This document shows, piece by piece, positions 51,353 through 57,909 of a stretch of DNA of 64,000 nt (position 1 is the first letter of the stretch; each line of letters begins with the position of its first letter). Location of the stretch: positions 78,055 through 142,054 of the forward strand of contig PLHW01000046.1 of assembly GCA_003139095.1 (NCBI GenBank), in the 5' to 3' direction. Under the pieces are notes generated by a model. The model worked only from the letters and a program-made list of their open reading frames with translations. It did no database searches and had not been told where the DNA came from. Both the position numbers and the translations under genes were made by a program. The stretch is from Acidobacteriaceae bacterium. Its GTDB lineage: Bacteria; Acidobacteriota; Terriglobia; Terriglobales; Acidobacteriaceae.

Positions 51353-52159
51353 CTATGAAATACGTCCTATTAACTCCTGCGACATGGCCGCGAACTCCTG
51401 CGCTGCAGAACCATTTCCGTCAAAGGCGTAAATGGAGAGGTTCTTTTCGACAGCCTCGCTGACCGCGACACGTTCGTGGATCTCGGCGTCGAAAACATCG
51501 GGTCCAAACTGCTGTCGCAGGGAGTTGGCGGTTCTTGAACGGTGAAGCGCCGGCCGCCCGATTCTAGAGAGAATCATACCGGCTAACGTCGGGCTCACCG
51601 TCATGTCGTCGCAAAACTTGTTAACCTGCCCCAAGAGGAGACCTACCCCCAAAGCGGAAAGGAAGTCTGGGGAAATCGGGACCACGTAATGTGTGCAAAC
51701 CGCAAGCGCGTTCTGAGTTGGTATCGTCAGATTTGGAGGGCAGTCACACACGATCATATCGTAATCGCCCATGACCGGTGCTAACGCCTTTCGTAGCTTG
51801 GTCTCCCGCGCCGTTGCGCCGGCTAACTCCAGATCAATCGTGAAGAGCTCGACATTTGACGGGATGAGGTCCATCCCCTCCCACACGTTCTTGCGAATTA
51901 TAGTGCTGAGATCCCGCTGTTTCCCCTCCGCAGACGTATGGGTCCGCGCGCCGAAGAGGTCCGCAACGGTGCCGTTTTTCGAAGCATGCTCTTCCCACTC
52001 GTCCACGGAAATGCAAGAGAATGTTGCATTCGTCTGCGGGTCAAGATCAACGAGCAGCGTCTTTTGGCCACTTCGCCCGCAGTACGCCGCAAAATTGACA
52101 GCGATTGCAGTTTTTCCAACACCGCCCTTGAGATTTAGACATGCGACCACTTTAGCCAT
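51353..52159 (-). CDS. Orphan ParA-family ATPase
   Basis: The 268-residue product has the deviant Walker A LKGGVGKTAIAVNFA (residues about 12-25), the A' motif LLVDLDPQTNATFS and the Walker B YDMIVCDCPPNL near 135. It is the short Soj-like form without an N-terminal HTH. The AAGGAG ribosome-binding site lies six bases before the ATG. No parB, parS or replication gene is present, so chromosomal or plasmid partition is unlikely to be its sole role. Instead it heads a three-gene operon with two unknown proteins. Two GATAGTT direct repeats in the leader may bind it or another regulator. ParA-type proteins also position other cargoes, so partner-directed function is an inference. Confidence 0.9.
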   Translation of the reverse strand: MAKVVACLNLKGGVGKTAIAVNFAAYCGRSGQKTLLVDLDPQTNATFSCISVDEWEEHASKNGTVADLFGARTHTSAEGKQRDLSTIIRKNVWEGMDLIPSNVELFTIDLELAGATARETKLRKALAPVMGDYDMIVCDCPPNLTIPTQNALAVCTHYVVPISPDFLSALGVGLLLGQVNKFCDDMTVSPTLAGMILSRIGRPALHRSRTANSLRQQFGPDVFDAEIHERVAVSEAVEKNLSIYAFDGNGSAAQEFAAMSQELIGRIS

Positions 52160-52173
52160 TTAGGGCTCCTTAA

Positions 52174-52197
52174 AACTATCCCAGGGAAGGAACTATC
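52174..52197 (-). promoter_or_regulatory. Direct repeats in the parA leader
   Basis: GATAGTT occurs twice on the minus strand with 17-base spacing (complement at 52174-52180 and 52191-52197), close to the parA ribosome-binding site. The pair could be an operator. No core promoter with good -35 is visible, although TAAGAT at 52195-52200 could be a -10. Confidence 0.35.
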
Positions 52198-52265
52198 TTA
52201 CGCGATGAGGTCGTTTAGGGAAACACGGTGACGGAAGCATGGGGACAGACGCGGAAAAAGGGACA

Positions 52266-52505
52266 AAACCCGGGAGACGAAACCCGAGGACATCCATGAT
52301 AAGCAAAAGTCCCGAGGAGACGGAGGTCTCCTTTCACTTGGAAGAGACAACTCTCGAAACGCGGATACAGCGGCCAAGTTAGACGACAACCCGCAATCAT
52401 TGCGCGCGGCCAAAGCGGCAGCTTGGCCAGACATCCATTTGCGGGAACCGTGCGCCAGCCCGGTCCACGGAGTATGAGTTAGGGTTGTCCGGCCAGCCTC
52501 GATGC
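52266..52505. repeat. Right inverted repeat of the ParA cassette (about 240 bp)
   Basis: The reverse complement of the left copy, including the palindrome AGGAGACGGAGGTCTCCT at 52315-52332. The open frame of 108 codons across it is not conserved in the left copy because of an indel. Confidence 0.8.
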
Positions 52506-52651
52506 AGAGAGGACGCCACCCCAAAACCGCCCAAACTAGCCCGAAAATAAGAATGGCTTATATATCACAAAATGACCCCCTCAGGTGCTATTTAAATGGT
52601 AAAAAATGAAGCACCCCAAAGTTAACCGCATAGTTAACGAGAACGCTAACT
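52506..52651. promoter_or_regulatory. AT-rich segment with inverted repeat and 12-base iterons
   Basis: GTTAAC, GTTAAC and GCTAAC occur at 52621, 52633 and 52645 with an exact 12-base period. Before them GGTGCT (52584-52589) and AGCACC (52610-52615) face each other across a very AT-rich centre (ATTTAAAT). This stretch is adjacent to the right repeat of the ParA cassette and to the rng terminator. A protein-binding site is likely, but which protein is unknown. Confidence 0.4.
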
Positions 52652-52677
52652 AAAAAGGCGCGGCCGAAGCCGCGCCC
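52652..52677 (-). terminator. Intrinsic terminator of the RNase E/G gene
   Basis: On the minus strand GGCGCGGC-TTCG-GCCGCGCC (52657-52676) is followed by TTTTT. The stem is perfect with a stable tetraloop. It lies 22 bases after the stop codon. Confidence 0.92.
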
Positions 52678-52698
52678 AGCGAACCCAACTCCCGAATT

Positions 52699-55581
52699 CT
52701 AGTGAATGTCGAACTGCTCTTGGTGCAGTGCCGGGTCCGACTTCACAATAATAGTCTTCTTCGTCAGCTCCTCCAACTCATTGAGCAGCTTGGCGTTACC
52801 GGCCTTCAAAGCCTTCGCCACCTCCGGATTCACCCGCAACATCACGTCGCTGTGCTCCAGATGATGCGAAAGCTTCCGCATCTCCACATAAATCTCGTCG
52901 CAAACCGTATTCACCGCCTTCACAAAACCAGTCGCCTGGCAGTACGGACAAGGCGATCCAATCGTCCGTTCCAGCGATTGTTTCACCCGTTTGCGGGTAA
53001 TCGCCACCAGCCCGAAGTCATTGAATTGAAGCACCTTAGATGGTGCCCGATCGGCCCGCAACGCCTCCTCCAGCGCCTGCATCACCTTCTGCCGGTTGCG
53101 CCGCTCATCCATGTCGATGAAGTCGATGATGATGATCCCGCCCAGATCGCGCAGCCGTATCTGCCGCACAATCTCGCGAATCGCATCCACGTTCGTTTTC
53201 ACGATCGTGTCTTCCAGTCGCGCCGTCTTACCCACGTATTTTCCTGTGTTTACGTCGATTGCCACCAGCGCCTCGGTCTGGTTGATTACGATGTATCCGC
53301 CACTCTTCAGCCACACCTTCGACTTCAGTGCTTTGTTGATCTCTTCGTTCAGCCCAAACTGTTCAAACAAAGGGGTTTCTTTGGTATAAAGCTTCACGCG
53401 CTTCACCAGCCCCGGCTGGAATCGGTTCGCAAACCGCAGAATGCGCTCGTACTCGGTCTCCGTGTCCACCCAGATGACCGAGAAATCCGCGCTCACCTGA
53501 TCCCGCAGCACCCGCTCTACCACGTTCAAATCATGGTAGATAAGGGCCGGCGACTTGCTCTCGTCCGAACGCGATTTAATCTCATTCCAAAGGTTCTTCA
53601 AAAAGCGGATATCGGCGCGCAGTTCATCGTCCGAAGCCCCCGCCGCCGCCGTCCGAACAATAAAGCCCCCGCCCCCGTTTTCCCTCTCGCTCTGAATGAT
53701 CTGTTTCAGCCGCTGCCGCTCATCTTCCGAAGCAATCTTCCTTGACACACCTGTATGGTTCACCGTCGGCATAAACACCAGGAAACGCCCCGGCAGCGCG
53801 ATGTGGCTCGTGATGCGTGCGCCTTTCTTTCCGATCGGTTCCTTCGCGATCTGCACCAGAATCTCTTGTCCTTCTTTCAGCAATTCGCTGATCTGCGGCA
53901 CCACCTGATTTTCGCGCCGCCGGAATCGCCGCCGCTGGCCGCGCCGTCCCCCTCGCTGCTGTCGGTCTGCTCCCCGATCAAAGCCGCGCCGGGCGGTTCG
54001 TTGAGCCAGTCTCGCGTCGATCGCCGGACCACGCACCACGGCGCTCGCATCGATCGTGCCCTCGCCAATTGCCTCGGCCTCAAGCAGGGCCTCAGCCTCA
54101 GCCTGCGCCTCCTCCAGTTCCAGTTCTTCCGCCTCGCGTTCCTCGGCTTCCAGAACCGCCTCCGGAAGCTCCCCGTTCTCCCCCGCCTCAGCCGACCCAA
54201 CCGCCGCGGCTTCTCCCAATCCAGCGGGCACGATCTCGCCGCCCGCAGCCTGTGTCTCTTCTTCTATTTCCTCGATGCCATAATCGTCGCCCGGCTCTTC
54301 TCCATATCCCGCCAGTTCCGCCTCTTCTTCCTCGATCTCCTGCTCTTCCACATGGCCGTGCCCGGCCTGGCGATGCTCTGCTTCGTATTTGATTTCGTCT
54401 GCCGGTGTGTCGGCGTCCGCTCTTCCCAAAGCCGCCGCGAAATCGGCTTCGTGCGCGAATTCAGCCTGCGGCACAACAGCCGCAGATCCCGTCTCTCTCT
54501 CGGGCTCCACCTCCTTGCGCAATTCCTCAACGTCCGGCGTAGCCCGCATGGCAGCGGATTCGCGAGTGCTGAATTCCACCGGCGACGATTCCACGCTCGA
54601 CGATTCAAACCGCGACGTCTCTACCGGTGAAGCCTCCACATGCGATTGCTCCTCGATCGCCTGCGGCACCGACTCATGTTGCTCATGCAACGGCTCCGAC
54701 TCTCCCGTCGCGAAAATGGGCTCGTCCTCTGGAAAAGTCGACACGATCGCACTCGGAGGCGCCGCCTCCGGTGCGGGAGTCGTCGCCGCAGCCGCAGCCT
54801 GCGCTTGCCGCTGATATTTTGAAATTGATTCACCCGGCAGAATAATCGGTTGATAACCGGGAGGCGGACCGTAATCATAGTCGCGTCCTGGCCGCCCGCC
54901 AGAGTACGAACGTTGAAATCCCCGCGGCTCGATTCGTTCTCCCGATTGTCCGCGGTCACTCCGCGTATCGTTCCGCATCTCACTGCGAGAGTCCGTTCGA
55001 GATTCACTTCGCGTGTCGTTTCGAGCATCGCTTCGATTGTCCGTGCGCGAATCACTTCGCGTGTCGCGCGATTCGACCCGTCCGCCATTCCCGCCGCGTC
55101 CATGATCGCGCTCGCCATTCTCCGGCCGCCGACCGCGCCGCCGCCGTCTTCCCCTGAAGTCGCGGCTATCTCGCAATGTGTCCGCGCTGTTCCCCGGTTC
55201 CGTCGCCGCCGCCGCGAACCCGTTTCCTTCAGCGCTCTCCACCTCGTCAAATTGCGCCTCGTCCGTCGCTGCTTCCATCGGACGCCGCGGCTGCGCCTCG
55301 ATCACCGGCCGGTTCGCTGGGATGGCTTCATCCAGATCCTCATCCTGCTGTTCCAAATCCATGAAATCGGAGACGTACAGGAAGGCGTCCCGCTCCAGTC
55401 CAATATCCACAAAGGCCGACTGCATGCCCGGCAGCACGCGCGTCACTCGACCCTTATAAATTGATCCCGCTAATGTATATTCGTTTTCCCGCTCGAGGTA
55501 GATTTCCGCTAATTGATCGTCTTCGGTGACGCCAACCTTGGTCTCATGCGGGGTGGCTGATACAAACAGTTCCTTGTTCAT
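52699..55581 (-). CDS. rng: Ribonuclease E/G with a very large insertion in the S1 region
   Basis: The 960-residue product begins like RNase G (MNKELFVSATPHETKVGVTEDDQ... AFVDIGLERDAFLYVSDFM) but residues about 76-560 are an inserted low-complexity region. It is Glu/Asp/Ala-rich, with an Arg-Ser/Arg-Asp repeat at about 171-210 and an Arg/Gly-rich end (GGRRGQRRRFRRREN). Afterwards the normal sequence resumes (ISELLKEGQEILVQIAKEPIGKKGARITSHIALPGRFLVFMPTV). The catalytic Asp776 (AIDVNTGKYVGK) and Asp820 (IIIDFIDMDERRNR) are present, as is the zinc-link CPYCQATG (Cys878, Cys881). The insertion may be a degradosome-like scaffold, as it lacks the C-terminal scaffold of RNase E. rodA lies upstream on the same strand. 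A GGAG ribosome-binding site precedes the ATG. Confidence 0.93.
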   Translation of the reverse strand: MNKELFVSATPHETKVGVTEDDQLAEIYLERENEYTLAGSIYKGRVTRVLPGMQSAFVDIGLERDAFLYVSDFMDLEQQDEDLDEAIPANRPVIEAQPRRPMEAATDEAQFDEVESAEGNGFAAAATEPGNSADTLRDSRDFRGRRRRRGRRPENGERDHGRGGNGGRVESRDTRSDSRTDNRSDARNDTRSESRTDSRSEMRNDTRSDRGQSGERIEPRGFQRSYSGGRPGRDYDYGPPPGYQPIILPGESISKYQRQAQAAAAATTPAPEAAPPSAIVSTFPEDEPIFATGESEPLHEQHESVPQAIEEQSHVEASPVETSRFESSSVESSPVEFSTRESAAMRATPDVEELRKEVEPERETGSAAVVPQAEFAHEADFAAALGRADADTPADEIKYEAEHRQAGHGHVEEQEIEEEEAELAGYGEEPGDDYGIEEIEEETQAAGGEIVPAGLGEAAAVGSAEAGENGELPEAVLEAEEREAEELELEEAQAEAEALLEAEAIGEGTIDASAVVRGPAIDARLAQRTARRGFDRGADRQQRGGRRGQRRRFRRRENQVVPQISELLKEGQEILVQIAKEPIGKKGARITSHIALPGRFLVFMPTVNHTGVSRKIASEDERQRLKQIIQSERENGGGGFIVRTAAAGASDDELRADIRFLKNLWNEIKSRSDESKSPALIYHDLNVVERVLRDQVSADFSVIWVDTETEYERILRFANRFQPGLVKRVKLYTKETPLFEQFGLNEEINKALKSKVWLKSGGYIVINQTEALVAIDVNTGKYVGKTARLEDTIVKTNVDAIREIVRQIRLRDLGGIIIIDFIDMDERRNRQKVMQALEEALRADRAPSKVLQFNDFGLVAITRKRVKQSLERTIGSPCPYCQATGFVKAVNTVCDEIYVEMRKLSHHLEHSDVMLRVNPEVAKALKAGNAKLLNELEELTKKTIIVKSDPALHQEQFDIH

Positions 55582-55921
55582 CGATGCTCCGGGTGTTGCT
55601 TACCGGACGTGGAGCGGCGGAAGGATCGGTGGCGTTCAGCGTCGTTCCTGGGCGGAACGGGCAGGTTCCCAAACTATTCCGGGACCTGCGTTGCAGGGTT
55701 TTTTCTTGCGTATCTGCACTGATCGCATTTGAGCCGTACCGTCAGGCCTGTGGCCACACACTCGAACCTTCGAGGGGGCCGTTCCCCGCCTGACCGGCTT
55801 CAATCCTGTCCGGCTTCCACTGCGCCGGCAATCTGCCCTACTTTTCGCGAGGGCCGACGTAATCTTGCTTCCTTGAAACTTGTTTCGCGCTCCTTGAGCG
55901 CCCAACTTCTGTTTCTCCGTC
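55582..55921. other. Leader or intergenic region between rodA and rng
   Basis: The 340-base gap contains a small hairpin with a T-run on the plus strand (CCTGC-GTT-GCAGG then six T; 55685-55704) that does not match a plus-strand gene. It could belong to the rng leader on the minus strand, where autoregulation of RNase E is known in other bacteria. No promoter is clear. Confidence 0.4.
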
Positions 55922-57010
55922 TCAATTCACGAAGCGGCGCATCCTGACGTTCATCACGATGCCCAGCGCCAGAAACATGAACAGCACGGAAGACCCGCCG
56001 TAACTCATCAGCGGCAGGGGTATTCCGGTGACCGGCATAAAGCCAACCACCATGCCAACGTTGACCAGGATATGAAAGCTAAGCACAGCCACCACACCCA
56101 TCACCAGAAACGCGCCGGCGCGGTCGGGCGCCGTTTGCGCATTCTGCGTCAAACGCATCAGCACAATAAAGTATAACAGCAGAACCCCCAAGGCTCCTAC
56201 AAACCCGTGGGCTTCCGCGAATGCGGCAAAAATAAAGTCCGTCTGCGGCACCGGCAAAAACGCTAGATGCGTCTGCGATCCCTGCCGGCTACCCCAAATC
56301 CCTCCCGAACCCACCGCGATCAACGACTGATTCACTTGATAACCGGAGCCCTGACGGTCCGCATCCGGATCTCGAAAACTGGTTAGCCGCTCTTTCTGAT
56401 AAGGCTTCAGCACCTTCACCCATGCGATCGGCAACAGCAAGCCCAGGATCAGCGCCACCACCAACGCCTGCTTCCAGTGCAACCCTCCCAGAAACAAACC
56501 CATAATTGCCACCGGCAGATAGGTAAGCGCGGTGCCCAAGTCCGGCTGCGCCAGCACCAGAAGCATGGGAAAGCCCACAATCGCCCCCGCCTTCAAAAAA
56601 TCCGGCCAGGACAAATCCCGCTGCTGCAAATCGGCAAAATACTTCGCCACCGCCAAAATCAAAATCAGCTTCACCCACTCCGACGGCTGGAAGTGCGCTC
56701 CCCCCGGCATCTTGATCCAGCGCCGCGCCCCCAGATACTTCTGCCCAAACAGCAGCACCGCGAATAACGAGGCCAGTGAAACAATGTACATCCAGTGGAT
56801 TTGTTCAAGAATCGCGTGATAGTTAGCCAGGCTGACCACGAACATCGCCGCCAACCCGCCCAGAATCCAATAGATTTGCTTGATGTGCGAGCCGGCAAAC
56901 TTGGTGTGCTCCGTCGCGCTGTAAATCTCCCCTACGCCCACTGCACAGATCGCCAGTACAAATCCCAGCAGCACCCAATCGAAATCCCGGTAGGAAATAT
57001 AGCGCGACAT
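55922..57010 (-). CDS. rodA: Rod-shape-determining protein RodA (SEDS peptidoglycan polymerase)
   Basis: The 362-residue product has ten hydrophobic segments. SEDS motifs are visible: SHIKQIYWILGG, RRWIKMPGGAHFQPSEWVKL (the conserved FQPSE), VLAQPDLGTALTYLP with the catalytic Asp and the C-terminal GFMPVTGIPLPLMSYGGSSVL. It polymerises glycan strands with a class B penicillin-binding protein, giving cell elongation. The adjacent rng and the context are typical of mre/rod loci, though mreB, mreC and mrdA are not in the window. The start at 57010 is an ATG with weak ribosome-binding site. Confidence 0.95.
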   Translation of the reverse strand: MSRYISYRDFDWVLLGFVLAICAVGVGEIYSATEHTKFAGSHIKQIYWILGGLAAMFVVSLANYHAILEQIHWMYIVSLASLFAVLLFGQKYLGARRWIKMPGGAHFQPSEWVKLILILAVAKYFADLQQRDLSWPDFLKAGAIVGFPMLLVLAQPDLGTALTYLPVAIMGLFLGGLHWKQALVVALILGLLLPIAWVKVLKPYQKERLTSFRDPDADRQGSGYQVNQSLIAVGSGGIWGSRQGSQTHLAFLPVPQTDFIFAAFAEAHGFVGALGVLLLYFIVLMRLTQNAQTAPDRAGAFLVMGVVAVLSFHILVNVGMVVGFMPVTGIPLPLMSYGGSSVLFMFLALGIVMNVRMRRFVN

Positions 57011-57118
57011 GGACTCAATCGCTCGCTTTCATACTCATCGGCAGGAACTTCATCGGCAACAACTCATTAACACGGCTCTCATTCACACAGGTCGATTGAG
57101 ACGATTCTTGACACGAGT

Positions 57119-57844
57119 TTATTGGCAAGGATCCGTGCGGCAAGCCGGACTGGCTGGCGGACTATGCTGCAACAGCACCCAGGTGATTCCTCCCCCAGCT
57201 CCCGCCAGACCCCCATAAAGAACCCACGGCGAACTCATGATGCTGCCTGTTCCTCCGTAGGCCCCACCCTTCTTTTTCTTCTTCTTTTTCTCCGGTCCGG
57301 TCGTTTCGTCGCGCGTCGTCTGCCCGCCCTGGGCAACCGTGGTCGTCCCCTGGGGATCTTGAACCGTCACATCTCCCTTGCTGGCGATTATCTGTACCAC
57401 GCCGTCGGCCTCTACAACCTGAAACTCCGTCCACGAACTTGCCTTCGGCGTAATCGTCACATCGCCGGCGTGGGCCGCCAGCGACTGCGAGGTCGTCACC
57501 CGCACTCCGCCGTGCTCAATCTCAATCGCCGGACCCTCAAATTTCACCAGCGAATCCGCCATCACCATCACGCTCGATCCGTTAGCCTGAATACTAGCGC
57601 TTGAATCGGACCTCGTCTGCAGCATGTCCCCTACAAAAATTGCGGCCGACTTCGGCACTTCACTCCCATTCACCCACGCCGATCCGGTGGTGTACAGCAT
57701 CGCCGACGTCGGCTCGTCCGCCAACATCTGGGCGGGAATCCAGCATGCCAGCAGCAAACAGGTGGCACATCGCATCGCAGGCCATGACATAAGCAGAGGC
57801 GCTTTCAGCATCTGGTATGTTCTGATCGTAAGCGGCCAAAACAT
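57119..57844 (-). CDS. Membrane-anchored FecR-domain-like protein, paralog of 25844-26485
   Basis: The product has up to 241 residues. Starts at 57844, 57811 or 57790 all precede a hydrophobic export segment (MRCATCLLLACWIPAQMLA). The FecR-like beta domain is AMLYTTGSAWVNGSEVPKSAAIFVGDMLQTRSDSSASIQANGSSVMVMADSLVKF and WTEFQVVEADGVVQIIASKGDVTVQ. The C-terminus has seven lysines in a row and then a hydrophobic helix (SSPWVLYGGLAGAGGGITWVLL), so it is anchored at the C-terminus, unlike the paralog at 25844. It lies between mtaB and rodA on the same strand, perhaps cotranscribed with rodA. Confidence 0.7.
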   Translation of the reverse strand: MFWPLTIRTYQMLKAPLLMSWPAMRCATCLLLACWIPAQMLADEPTSAMLYTTGSAWVNGSEVPKSAAIFVGDMLQTRSDSSASIQANGSSVMVMADSLVKFEGPAIEIEHGGVRVTTSQSLAAHAGDVTITPKASSWTEFQVVEADGVVQIIASKGDVTVQDPQGTTTVAQGGQTTRDETTGPEKKKKKKKGGAYGGTGSIMSSPWVLYGGLAGAGGGITWVLLQHSPPASPACRTDPCQ

Positions 57845-57909
57845 TCCAGGTCAATGCGTTTGTCGCCCCGGGGAACTTCAAAGTAACTACCGCCTCGGGC
57901 GGCTTTCGG

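Larger units (their letters stand above)
49784..52505. mobile_element. Inverted-repeat-bounded cassette with orphan ParA and two unknown genes
   Basis: Two inverted repeats of about 240 bp enclose a tight minus-strand operon of three genes (parA-like, 142-residue protein, 247-residue protein). The interior is AT-richer and uses more AAG/AGA/TTC codons than its neighbours. No transposase or integrase is present and no target-site duplication is visible, so if it is mobile it needs a helper. The family is not recognised. Confidence 0.6.

Noticed and set aside
49784..52505. Classical plasmid partition locus
   Set aside because: ParB, parS-like centromere repeats and replication genes are all missing; the partners are different proteins.
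49784..52505. Insertion sequence with its own transposase
   Set aside because: None of the three genes has DDE, HUH, serine or tyrosine recombinase motifs, and no target duplication is visible.
52198..52524. 108-codon frame in the right inverted repeat
   Set aside because: A one-base indel breaks it in the left copy; the repeat is therefore not under protein-level selection.
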